Source: Janthinobacterium lividum
GTDB taxonomy: Bacteria > Pseudomonadota > Gammaproteobacteria > Burkholderiales > Burkholderiaceae_D
DNA length: 64,000 nt
NCBI RefSeq assembly: GCF_023509035.1
Contig: NZ_CP075583.1
Location: 186,001 to 250,000, forward strand
Direction: 5' to 3'
This document shows positions 29,743 through 37,392 of the stretch, in pieces. Under the pieces are notes generated by a model, which was given only the letters and a program-made list of their open reading frames with translations, had not been told where the DNA came from and searched no databases. The position numbers were made by a program, and so were the translations under genes. Each line of letters starts with the position of its first letter. Within the stretch, counting starts at the first letter, position 1.

Positions 29743-30132
29743 TCACATTTCCGATACGGCCAGGTGCAGCACGGGGTCGGCGTTGTCGTGGCGACTCAGC
29801 CTGCCCTGCACCAAGGCGCCGCTGTGCATTTCCAGCACCTTGTAATAGACCTCTCCTACAATGCGGGCTTTTGGCTGGATTTCAAGCATTTCAGACACAT
29901 ACACGGGGCCGTTGATCTCGCCGCTGACGACCAGGCTGGAGCAGCGCACTTCGCCATCGATGCGGCCCGCCTCGCCCAGCACCACATACGTGGGCTCGCC
30001 CGGCTCGCCCGTGACGTTGCCGCGCACATGACCATCAATGCGCAGGCCGCCGCAAAACAGCAAGTCTCCCTCGATCCGCGTGGAAGCGCCGATCAGGGTG
30101 TCGATGGGGTTTTTCGCGTTGCGCTCGAACAT
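29743..30132 (-). CDS. Bactofilin family protein
   Basis: The product has 129 residues. The beta-helical bactofilin core is visible from DTLIGASTRIEGDLLFCGGLRIDG to ARIVGEVYYKVLEM, with the regular hydrophobic-Gly spacing of this polymer-forming cytoskeletal family (CcmA/BacM). Bactofilins scaffold local cell-wall synthesis or other membrane processes. The start ATG at 30132 has CAGGA upstream. It lies between argC and erpA, near the M23 peptidase gene; bactofilins elsewhere are often next to M23 peptidases, which supports a wall-related role. Confidence 0.9.
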   Translation of the reverse strand: MFERNAKNPIDTLIGASTRIEGDLLFCGGLRIDGHVRGNVTGEPGEPTYVVLGEAGRIDGEVRCSSLVVSGEINGPVYVSEMLEIQPKARIVGEVYYKVLEMHSGALVQGRLSRHDNADPVLHLAVSEM

Positions 30133-30173
30133 GAACGTCATCCTGTCGGGGTACGTGGCAGTCCAATTTATCA

Positions 30174-30201
30174 CAGGTCCGGCAAAAAGGCGCCGGACCT
30201 G
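30174..30201 (-). terminator. Stem-loop between argC and the bactofilin gene
   Basis: The arms CAGGTCCGGC and GCCGGACCTG pair almost perfectly, starting about 21 nt after the argC stop. No U-tract follows on the minus strand, so it could be a weak terminator or a processing signal. Confidence 0.5.
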
Positions 30202-30222
30202 CTCAAGCACCGGCGCCGATCG

Positions 30223-31260
30223 TTACGGCAGCAGGGCGATGTGTTGCAAACCGGCCGTTTCTTTCAAGCCAAACATCAAGTTCATGCATTGCACGGCCTG
30301 GCCGGACGCGCCCTTGACCAGGTTGTCCTGCACCACCAGCACGATAACGGTATTGCCGCCTTCGGGACGGTGCAAGGCCAGGCGCAGCATGTTCGAGCCG
30401 CGCGTGGAGCGCGTTTCCGGGTGCGAGCCGAATGGCATCACGTCGACAAAAGGCTCATCCTTGTATTGCTCTTCGAACAAGGCTTGCAGCTCGTCATTGC
30501 TGACATCCTTGTTCAGCTGCGCGTACAGGGTCGAATGCATGCCGCGGATCATCGGCACCAAGTGCGGCGTAAAGGTCAGCGCCACTTTGTCATCCGTGAA
30601 GCGCTGCAGTTGCGCCGTCGTTTCCGGCAGGTGGCGGTGGCCGGCCACGCCATAGGCTTTAAAGCTGTCGCTGCTTTCCGAGAACAGGATGCCGATTTCC
30701 GCCTTGCGGCCGGCGCCGGACACGCCCGACTTGCAGTCGGCGATCAAGCCGCCCGCGTTGACCAGGCCAGCCTTGAGCAGCGGGTAAAAGCCCAGCTGCA
30801 TGGTGGTCGGGTAGCAACCTGGGTTGGCGATCAGGCTGGCTTTTTTAATATCTTCACGGTTCAGTTCCGGCAAGCCATACACGGCTTGTTCGATCAGCTC
30901 GGGCGCCGTGTGGGGAATCTTGTACCACTGCTCGAACTTGGCCTGGTCTTTCAGGCGGAAGTCGGCGGCCAGGTCGATGACTTTCACGCCGGCGGCCAGC
31001 AGGGCTGGTGCTTGCGCCATAGCAACGCCGTGTGGCGTGGCAAAGAAGACCACGTCGCACTGTTCCAGCTTGGCCTTGTCCGGCGAGGAAAACGCCAGGC
31101 TCACATGGCCACGCAGGGAAGGATACATGTCAGCAACGGGCAAGCCATCTTCCTTGCGCGAGGTAATCGCCGTCAACTCGACATCTGGATGGGTAGCGAG
31201 CAAGCGCAGCAATTCCACGCCCGTGTATCCAGTGCCGCCGACGATGCCAACTTTGATCAT
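30223..31260 (-). CDS. argC: N-acetyl-gamma-glutamyl-phosphate reductase
   Basis: The product has 345 residues. It catalyses the NADPH-dependent third step of arginine synthesis. The NADP-binding start is [21 protein letters not shown]. The catalytic Cys is in [12 protein letters not shown], and [10 protein letters not shown] and GHRHLPE are family-typical. It lies behind rplM-rpsI with a terminator between, as in many Burkholderiales. Confidence 0.97.
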   Translation of the reverse strand: MIKVGIVGGTGYTGVELLRLLATHPDVELTAITSRKEDGLPVADMYPSLRGHVSLAFSSPDKAKLEQCDVVFFATPHGVAMAQAPALLAAGVKVIDLAADFRLKDQAKFEQWYKIPHTAPELIEQAVYGLPELNREDIKKASLIANPGCYPTTMQLGFYPLLKAGLVNAGGLIADCKSGVSGAGRKAEIGILFSESSDSFKAYGVAGHRHLPETTAQLQRFTDDKVALTFTPHLVPMIRGMHSTLYAQLNKDVSNDELQALFEEQYKDEPFVDVMPFGSHPETRSTRGSNMLRLALHRPEGGNTVIVLVVQDNLVKGASGQAVQCMNLMFGLKETAGLQHIALLP

Positions 31261-31360
31261 GTTCTTTCCTTGTGTATAGATTGCATAAAGATGAGGGAAA
31301 CGCTACCCCAGCGGGTTTTCCGCGTATTTTACAGCGCAACGGCGCATCCCGCTGAAATGC

Positions 31361-31394
31361 AAAAAAGCCGCGGGACCGAAGTCCAGCGGCTTTT
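31361..31394 (-). terminator. Rho-independent terminator of rplM-rpsI
   Basis: On the minus strand a stem AAAAGCCGC/GCGGCTTTT with inner GGAC/GTCC is closed by a TTCG tetraloop and followed by U6. It lies 33 nt after the corrected rpsI stop, which supports ending rpsI at 31428. Confidence 0.92.
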
Positions 31395-31427
31395 CGACCA
31401 GCACCCGAAGGTGCTGTAGCGTAGAAA

Positions 31428-31819
31428 TTAACGCTTCGAGAATTGCTTTGCGCGACGTGCTTTGCGCAGACCAACTTTTTACGCTCGACTTCACGTGCAT
31501 CGCGGGTCACGAAGCCGGCTTTCGCCAGTTCCGGTTTCAACGCTGCATCGTAGTCGATCAGAGCGCGGGTGATGCCGTGACGAACTGCACCAGCCTGGCC
31601 CGACTCACCGCCGCCATGGACGTTGACTTTGATGTCGAAACGCTCGACATTGCCGGTCAGTTCCAGTGGTTGACGGATGACCATCAGACCCGTTTCGCGC
31701 GAAAAGTATTCGTTTGCTGGTTTGCCGTTAACAACGATCAAGCCTGTGCCAACTTTGATAAAAACCCGAGCCACTGCACTTTTGCGACGGCCGGTTCCAT
31801 AATTGTAATTACCGATCAT
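31428..31819 (-). CDS. rpsI: Ribosomal protein S9 (frameshifted in this sequence)
   Basis: S9 is a 30S subunit protein whose C-terminal tail reaches the P-site tRNA. The reading runs [22 protein letters not shown] to DAREVERKK. It then loses frame at a T5 run (31476-31480; A5 on the coding strand) and would run on into argC. One extra A restores [17 protein letters not shown] and a stop at 31428, giving the exact usual length of 130 residues. Since rpsI is needed for normal ribosomes and the terminator follows the restored stop, a sequence error is the likely cause. Confidence 0.95.
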
Positions 31820-31828
31820 GTCAGTTCC

Positions 31829-32257
31829 TTAGAGAACAAGTGCTTTAGGTTGCTGAGCAGCGTGCGGATGGGAACCTTCCGCGTACACTTTCAGCTTCTT
31901 GATCATTGCGTAGCCGAGTGGGCCTTTAGGCAGCATGCCTTTGACCGCTTTCTCAAGCGCGCGACCTGGAAAACGCTGTTGCATTTTCTGGAAGTTGGTT
32001 TCGTAGATGCCGCCTGGATAGCCAGAGTGACGGTAGTAAATTTTCTCAGTAGCTTTGGTACCGGTCACACGCAGTTTGCCTGCGTTGATGACGACGATAA
32101 AGTCGCCGGTATCGACGTGAGGAGTAAATTCTGGTTTGTGTTTGCCGCGCAGTCGGAGTGCCACTTCGCTGGCAACACGTCCGAGGACTTTGTCCGTCGC
32201 GTCAACCACGAACCAATCGCGCTGGACTTCATGTCCTTTAGCGGAAAATGTTTTCAT
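31829..32257 (-). CDS. rplM: Ribosomal protein L13
   Basis: The product has 142 residues, the standard length. It is an early-assembling 50S protein. Typical motifs are [25 protein letters not shown] (N-terminal) and [29 protein letters not shown] residues near the end. It is 9 nt upstream of rpsI and shares its transcript. A strong promoter lies about 100 nt upstream. Confidence 0.98.
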   Translation of the reverse strand: MKTFSAKGHEVQRDWFVVDATDKVLGRVASEVALRLRGKHKPEFTPHVDTGDFIVVINAGKLRVTGTKATEKIYYRHSGYPGGIYETNFQKMQQRFPGRALEKAVKGMLPKGPLGYAMIKKLKVYAEGSHPHAAQQPKALVL

Positions 32258-32358
32258 GTTGACTTCCTAATAGATTACACGCTCAAATGGTGGTTCCGCC
32301 GATGCTGCTATGCGGACTCTGCCTTATTTACTTTTCCTGAGCGAACGGAAAGCCGACA

Positions 32359-32388
32359 AGTATAAGCGGCTTTGCCTTGCTGCGTCAA
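32359..32388 (-). promoter_or_regulatory. Sigma70 promoter of rplM-rpsI
   Basis: On the minus strand, TTGACG (32388-32383) and TATACT (32364-32359) are separated by 18 nt. Transcription would start near 32352, giving a leader of about 95 nt, long enough for the autogenous control seen in other L13 operons. Confidence 0.7.
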
Positions 32389-32482
32389 GCCACAATGCAG
32401 GCAGGCTGCGGCCCGGCGGCCACCACATGGACAGGCATTCCTCTATTACAATACAAAACGCTTACAATTTTCGGAGAGTACG

Positions 32483-32906
32483 ATGGAATGCAAAGTCAGC
32501 TGGAATGGCCCGTCGGGCATGAGTTTTCGGGCAGAAACCGGTTCCGGCCACCTGGTGACCATGGATGGCGCGCCCGATGGCGGCGGCCATAACCTGGCGC
32601 CACGCCCCATGGAAATGGTCTTGTCTGGGCACGGGCGGCTGCACCGCCTATGACGTGGTGCTGATCCTGAAACGGGGGCGCGAAGCCGTCAGCGGCTGCG
32701 AAGTGACGCTCAAGGCCGACCGCGCCGAGACCGACCCGAAAGTGTTTACCAAGATCCATTTCCACTTCACCGTCCGGGGCAAGGCCCTGAAACCGACGGC
32801 CGTGGAGCGGGCCGTGGCCTTGTCGCATGACAAATATTGCTCGGCATCGATCATGCTGGCGAAAACGGCAGAGATTACCCACTCCTTCGAAATAGTCGAG
32901 GAGTAA
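32483..32906 (+). CDS. OsmC family peroxiredoxin-like protein (frameshifted in this sequence)
   Basis: The start MECKVSWNGPSGMSFRAETG and the later LKADRAETDPKVFTKIHFHF and HDKYCSASIMLAKTAEITHS match the OsmC/YhfA group, whose members reduce organic hydroperoxides with paired cysteines. The two parts lie in different frames. The break is around GTCTTGTCTGGGCACGGG (32619-32634); removing one G from the GGG at 32627-32629 restores MVLSGTGGCTAYDVV and a protein of about 140 residues. Both expected Cys (GGCTA and KYCSAS) are then present. The ATG has GGAGA upstream. A base-calling error is likely. Confidence 0.85.
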
Positions 32907-32977
32907 TGCGCTTTTCTCAAAACGCCAGACCCGACGGGTCCGACCCCATGGCAGGAGTTTCACGGCTCAGGCATGCA

Positions 32978-33008
32978 TAAAAAGGGCGCTCTTCAGAGCG
33001 CCTTTGTT
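32978..33008 (-). terminator. Rho-independent terminator of coq7
   Basis: The stem AGGCGCTCT/AGAGCGCC is followed on the minus strand by U5. It begins right after the coq7 stop codon and also lies 70 nt after the convergent osmC-like gene, where a GTTTT follows on the plus strand. Confidence 0.88.
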
Positions 33009-33653
33009 TTAAATGTAATATGCCGTCTTGGTCATCACTTTGCCCATGATGCCCATCAACGCCTTCACGGGCGCCGGGGTATCGATGGCGCCCAGGCGCT
33101 GGGCGGCGGCGCCATGCTCCACCTCATCGATCGCCATCTGCTTGACGATGGCGCGCGATTTGGCGTCCTGCGGCGGCAATTCCTGCAAGTGGCTGGCCAG
33201 GTGCGCTTCCACCTGGCGTTCCGTTTCCACCACAAAACCCAGGCTGCGGCCGTCGCCCATGCGCGCGGCGATGGTGCCCAGCGCAAACGAACCCGCATAC
33301 CACAGGGGATTGAGCAGACTCAGACGCGAGCCCAGCTCCGTCAGGCGCTGCGCCGTCCAGGCCAGGTGGTCTTCCTCTTCGCGTCCCGCTTCGTCGAACT
33401 GGGCGCGGATGGCCGGGCTGTGCGCATAGCGCGCCTGCGAGTTGTACAGGGCTTGCGCGCACACTTCGCCCACATGGTTGACGCGCATCAAGCCGGCGCT
33501 ATGGCGCTGTTCGGCAGGGCTTAGTTCCGCATCGGGCGCATGTGCGGCCGGCGTGGGGCGCGAGGCCGAGGCCACGCCTGCCATGACGCGCAGGGCCTTG
33601 TCGGCGCCAACAATCAAACGATCCAGGGGGTCAAAATGGCGGTTCGCGGTCAT
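33009..33653 (-). CDS. coq7: Demethoxyubiquinone hydroxylase
   Basis: The product has 214 residues. It carries out the last hydroxylation of ubiquinone synthesis. The di-iron ligands are seen in two ExxH-type motifs, [10 protein letters not shown] and DEVEHGAAA, plus the additional Glu in NHVGEVCAQ and [11 protein letters not shown]. The form used in Neisseria- and Burkholderiales-type bacteria, with an N-terminal extension, fits. It is a peripheral membrane protein through its hydrophobic helices ([10 protein letters not shown]). Confidence 0.95.
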   Translation of the reverse strand: MTANRHFDPLDRLIVGADKALRVMAGVASASRPTPAAHAPDAELSPAEQRHSAGLMRVNHVGEVCAQALYNSQARYAHSPAIRAQFDEAGREEEDHLAWTAQRLTELGSRLSLLNPLWYAGSFALGTIAARMGDGRSLGFVVETERQVEAHLASHLQELPPQDAKSRAIVKQMAIDEVEHGAAAQRLGAIDTPAPVKALMGIMGKVMTKTAYYI

Positions 33654-33738
33654 CGTGGCTATTCATGTAAGGGAAAACATGAATTATAGGACGATCAGGC
33701 CCAGCCGTCCCCACGCTGCGCGCGGGGTGAACGGGGCT

Positions 33739-34170
33739 TTATTGACTTGTGCGCGCTTTTTCCTGCTCGATCCAGTCCACCACGGGGCCGACGGCGTCCA
33801 GGCCGGACAGGCTTTTCGCCACGCCCAGGTTCAGTGAAATCAGGAAAGAAATGCTGTCGACGGGGATGTCCGGGCAATGCTCGGCAAACGCGGCGCGAAA
33901 ACGCTCCGATTGCAGCACGCGCAAAACTTTCTCGCCGCTCATGAATTGCAGCACGCTGGCGATGCTGTGCCCGCCACCTATCGAGTGGTAAATAAAACGG
34001 TTGTACTTCGCGTCGATCTGCTTGAAATCGAGGGTTTCCTCCGTCATCAGGCCGGCCAGGTAGTACAGGCCCAGGCTGACGCGGAAGAAACCGATGGCTT
34101 CGGCACTGGTCATGCCGGCGCGCGCCACGGCCAGTACCTTGTCCTGCATCGCCTGATCGATCGTTTGCAT
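33739..34170 (-). CDS. Hypothetical protein (143 aa)
   Basis: I do not recognise the family. The product is probably cytosolic and mostly helical, without a signal peptide. It has a central YNRFIYHSIGGGHSIASVLQFMSGEKV segment rich in conserved-looking Gly and His. The gene diverges from the ABC exporter genes across 148 nt and may be controlled with them. A strong ribosome-binding site is not obvious before the ATG. Confidence 0.65.
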   Translation of the reverse strand: MQTIDQAMQDKVLAVARAGMTSAEAIGFFRVSLGLYYLAGLMTEETLDFKQIDAKYNRFIYHSIGGGHSIASVLQFMSGEKVLRVLQSERFRAAFAEHCPDIPVDSISFLISLNLGVAKSLSGLDAVGPVVDWIEQEKARTSQ

Positions 34171-34318
34171 TGCGCTCTCCCGCGCCGTCCGCCGGCGCCC
34201 ACCGGGCCAGCTTGCATGAAGATGCTGTTTTTTTCAATAGACCAAACGATATTTCCATCTTGCAAGTTACATTTTTTGCATGCTACTCTCATTCTTCACC
34301 GTTGATTGGATGATGCAC

Positions 34319-35098
34319 ATGATTGAGGTCAAGCACCTGGCAAAACGTTTCCGCATGCCGCCCCACAAGGGCAAGGGCGTGCACATCAGCGATCCGCGCG
34401 AACATGAGGGCTGGTTTCACGCCGTACGCGACGTCAGTTTCAGCTGCGCCCCCGGCGAAGTACTGGGCCTGCTGGGGCCGAATGGCGCCGGCAAGACGAC
34501 CACCCTGCGCCTGTTGTCGACGGCCTTGCAAGCGGATGCGGGCAGCGCCCTCGTGAACGGCGTTGACGTGCTGCAGCAACCGCTGGTGGCGCGCCAGAGC
34601 ATAGGTTTCCTGTCCGGCTCGACTGGGCTGTATGGCCGCCTGACGGCGCGCGAAAACGTGGAATATTTTGGCCGCCTGCACGGCATGCCGGCCGACAAGC
34701 TGAAACGCCGCTGCGATGAACTGTTTTCCCTGCTGCAAATGGAAGAGTACGGCGGCAAGCGGGCCGATCAGTTGTCGACGGGCATGAAACAGAAGTGCGC
34801 GATCGCCCGCACCGTCGTGCACGAGCCGCAAGTGGTCATTCTCGACGAGCCGACGACGGGCCTGGATGTGATGTCGGCCAAGATCCTGCTGGACTTCATC
34901 GCAAGCTACAAGGCGCTGCGCGTGCCGCTGATCTTTTCCACGCACCACCTGCACGAGGTGGAAAAGCTGTGCGACCGCGTCTGCATCATCAACCGCGGCA
35001 CCACCGCCTTCAATGGCACGGTCAACGAACTGCGCCACCTGGGCGGCAGCGCGGACTTGTACGACGCCTTTGTCAGCGTCATCAACCAGGGAGCCTGA
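34319..35098 (+). CDS. natA: ABC exporter ATP-binding protein, NatA type
   Basis: The product has 259 residues. Walker A is [11 protein letters not shown], the signature is LSTGMKQK, and Walker B is [12 protein letters not shown] with the H-loop in STHHLHEVE. An insertion of about 20 residues ([20 protein letters not shown]) near the N-terminus is characteristic of NatA-like ATPases. The ATG at 34319 is the most likely start; earlier in-frame ATGs at 34280, 34310 and 34313 lack good ribosome-binding sites. It pairs with natB, 3 nt downstream. In Bacillus, NatAB exports sodium; the substrate here is not known. Confidence 0.9.
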   Translation: MIEVKHLAKRFRMPPHKGKGVHISDPREHEGWFHAVRDVSFSCAPGEVLGLLGPNGAGKTTTLRLLSTALQADAGSALVNGVDVLQQPLVARQSIGFLSGSTGLYGRLTARENVEYFGRLHGMPADKLKRRCDELFSLLQMEEYGGKRADQLSTGMKQKCAIARTVVHEPQVVILDEPTTGLDVMSAKILLDFIASYKALRVPLIFSTHHLHEVEKLCDRVCIINRGTTAFNGTVNELRHLGGSADLYDAFVSVINQGA

Positions 35099-35101
35099 GC
35101 C

Positions 35102-36298
35102 ATGTGGACCATTTATCTGAAAGAGTTGCTGGAACTCACGCGCGACCGCAAGACGCTGATCTTCACCATCCTCATCCCCATCTTTGCCATGCCGCTGATC
35201 TTCGGCGGCTTCGCCTATGTCTCGAACAATATGTTCAAGAACGCGAAGACGGCGGAAATGCGCTACGCGCTGTTCGGCAAGGACTATTCGCCGGGCTTGA
35301 GCAGGCGTTTTGCCCAGCAGCACAATCTGCGCGAAGTGCCGCTGGCCAGCGAGGGCGATATCCGCCGCGCCATCGGTGACGACACCATCAAGTTTGCCGT
35401 CGTCATTCCGCCCCAGTTTGAAGAGGCGCTGAAGCAACAGCAGCAAGCCAAGGTGGTGCTGCACTACAACAGCGCCAGCACGGTCGACGTGACCCAGCAG
35501 CGCGTGCGCGAGATCGTCGAAGCCTACAACGCCAGTCTGCGCGAGGGGACGCTGTCGGCCCTGAACCTGAGTCCGGCCCAGCTGGCCTTTGCCCTCAATC
35601 CCATCGTGCTCGACAAGCAATCGACGGCCAACGAGCGCGAGCAGATGGGCGCCATCGTCGGCGGCATGCTGCCCTATTTGCTGCTGATGGTGTGCCTGAC
35701 GGCGGCCATGTACCCGGCCATCGACCTGGGCGCGGGCGAAAAGGAGCGGGGCACCCTGGAAACCCTGCTGCTGGCACCCGTGCCGCGCAGCGCCATCGTG
35801 CTGGCCAAGTTCCTCGTGCTGTTTACCGTCGGCATGACCTCGGCCGTGCTGATGGTGGGCAGCATGGGCGCCCTGCTGGTCATCTTCGGCAGTTCGCTCG
35901 AGGGCAATATGGCCGTCATGGTGCGCAGCATCGGCTTGCCCGACCTGGCCATGGTGACCCTGATGCTGGTGCCGACGGCCGCCATCTTTGCCTCGCTGCT
36001 GCTGTCGATCTCGATCTACGCGAAAAGCTACAAGGAAGCGGCCGGCATGATCACGCCATTGATGCTGTTCGTCATCCTGCCCACGGTGGCGGCCATGCTG
36101 CCCGGCGTCGAGCTGAACTGGATGTGGGCCATGGTGCCGCTGACGAATGTGTCGCTGGCCATGAAGGAGCTGGTCAAGGGCACCATGGATTACCGCATGT
36201 TCGGCGTGATCCTGGCCTCGACCACGGTGATCGCGGGCGCCCTGCTGATGCTGTGCCGCTGGTGGTTTAACCGGGAATCGGTGCTATTCCGTAATTGA
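35102..36298 (+). CDS. natB: ABC-2 type exporter permease, NatB type
   Basis: The product has 398 residues. It has an N-terminal helix (about 19-40), a large extracytoplasmic domain (about 45-175), then five or so helices from about 180 on. The ABC-2 cytosolic loop AGEKERGTLETLLLAPVPRS is clear, a hallmark of NatB and related permeases. It works with the ATPase encoded directly upstream. A long GC-rich hairpin follows the stop. Confidence 0.9.
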   Translation: MWTIYLKELLELTRDRKTLIFTILIPIFAMPLIFGGFAYVSNNMFKNAKTAEMRYALFGKDYSPGLSRRFAQQHNLREVPLASEGDIRRAIGDDTIKFAVVIPPQFEEALKQQQQAKVVLHYNSASTVDVTQQRVREIVEAYNASLREGTLSALNLSPAQLAFALNPIVLDKQSTANEREQMGAIVGGMLPYLLLMVCLTAAMYPAIDLGAGEKERGTLETLLLAPVPRSAIVLAKFLVLFTVGMTSAVLMVGSMGALLVIFGSSLEGNMAVMVRSIGLPDLAMVTLMLVPTAAIFASLLLSISIYAKSYKEAAGMITPLMLFVILPTVAAMLPGVELNWMWAMVPLTNVSLAMKELVKGTMDYRMFGVILASTTVIAGALLMLCRWWFNRESVLFRN

Positions 36299-36305
36299 TA
36301 GTCAC

Positions 36306-36350
36306 GCGGCGCGCCAGCCGGGCAAAACAGCCCCCAATATGGCGCGCCGC
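36306..36350 (+). terminator. Long stem-loop after natB
   Basis: The 11-bp arms GCGGCGCGCCA and TGGCGCGCCGC pair perfectly, with an inner GGGC/GCCC stem. It begins 8 nt after the natB stop. No U-tract follows, so it may act as a 3' stabiliser or a Rho-assisted terminator before the next ABC operon. Confidence 0.55.
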
Positions 36351-36489
36351 CCACCCCGCCCATCTGCACTCTGGACACACGAAAATGCCGTGTATCGCAT
36401 GCAACTGCCCAGTACGTCTTAAATTCAATACAATGCCAGCATAGAGTAGCCCTGTAGCATCGGGCAACAACGCATGAATTAGGAGTTGT

Positions 36490-37383
36490 ATGGAATTGCA
36501 GATTCGCAAATTGTCGAAGACCTACGCGAATGGCGTGGTGGCGCTGGATAACGTGTCGCTGACGATACCGCCAGGGATGTTCGGCTTGCTGGGCCCGAAT
36601 GGCGCCGGCAAGTCGACCCTGATGCGCACCCTGGCCACCTTGCAGGAATGCGATTCCGGCTCCATCTTCTTCGGCGACTACGACGTGCTCGACGACAAGG
36701 ACGAGATCCGCCGCATGCTGGGCTACCTGCCGCAAGACTTCGGCCTGTACCCGAAAGTGACGGCCTACGAGCTGCTCGACCACTTCGCCACCTTGAAAGG
36801 CTTGTCGCAATGGGCGCGCCGGCGCGAGGTCGTCGATGGTCTGTTGCAGCAAACCAACCTATTCGACGTGCGCCACCAGCGCCTGGGCGGTTTTTCCGGC
36901 GGCATGCGCCAGCGCTTCGGCATCGCGCAAGCCCTGCTGGGCGACCCGAAACTGATCATTGTCGACGAGCCGACGGCCGGCCTCGACCCGCAGGAGCGCG
37001 TGCGCTTCCATAATCTGCTGTCCGACATCGGTGAAGACAAGACGGTGATCCTGTCGACCCACATCGTGTCCGACGTGGCCGACCTGTGCGCCAACATGGC
37101 CATCATCAACAAGGGCCATTTGCTACTGTGCGGCAAGACCCAGGAATTGATTGACGAAGTCAGCTGCAAGATCTGGGCGCGTTTTGTCGACAAGAAAGAG
37201 CTGGCCAGCTTCCAACAGCGCCACGCCGTCATTTCCACGCGCTTGCTGTCGGGCCGCACCTTGATCCACGTCTACAGCGACGACGACCCGGGCGATGGCT
37301 TCGAGGAAGCCATCGGCGACCTGGAAGACCTGTATTTCGCCACCATTGCCGGGCGCCACCGCGTCGCCCCGCAATGCGACTAA
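36490..37383 (+). CDS. ABC transporter ATP-binding protein (partner of the M1-fused permease)
   Basis: The product has 297 residues. Walker A is GPNGAGKSTLM, the Q-loop region is LGYLPQDFGLYP, the signature is FSGGMRQR, and Walker B is LIIVDEPTAGLDP with the H-loop in STHIVSD. The C-terminal 80 residues form an accessory domain. The ATG has TAGGAGTT upstream. The permease/M1 gene starts 9 nt after its stop, so the two make one system, separate from natAB. Confidence 0.93.
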   Translation: MELQIRKLSKTYANGVVALDNVSLTIPPGMFGLLGPNGAGKSTLMRTLATLQECDSGSIFFGDYDVLDDKDEIRRMLGYLPQDFGLYPKVTAYELLDHFATLKGLSQWARRREVVDGLLQQTNLFDVRHQRLGGFSGGMRQRFGIAQALLGDPKLIIVDEPTAGLDPQERVRFHNLLSDIGEDKTVILSTHIVSDVADLCANMAIINKGHLLLCGKTQELIDEVSCKIWARFVDKKELASFQQRHAVISTRLLSGRTLIHVYSDDDPGDGFEEAIGDLEDLYFATIAGRHRVAPQCD

Positions 37384-37392
37384 GGGGCGCCC

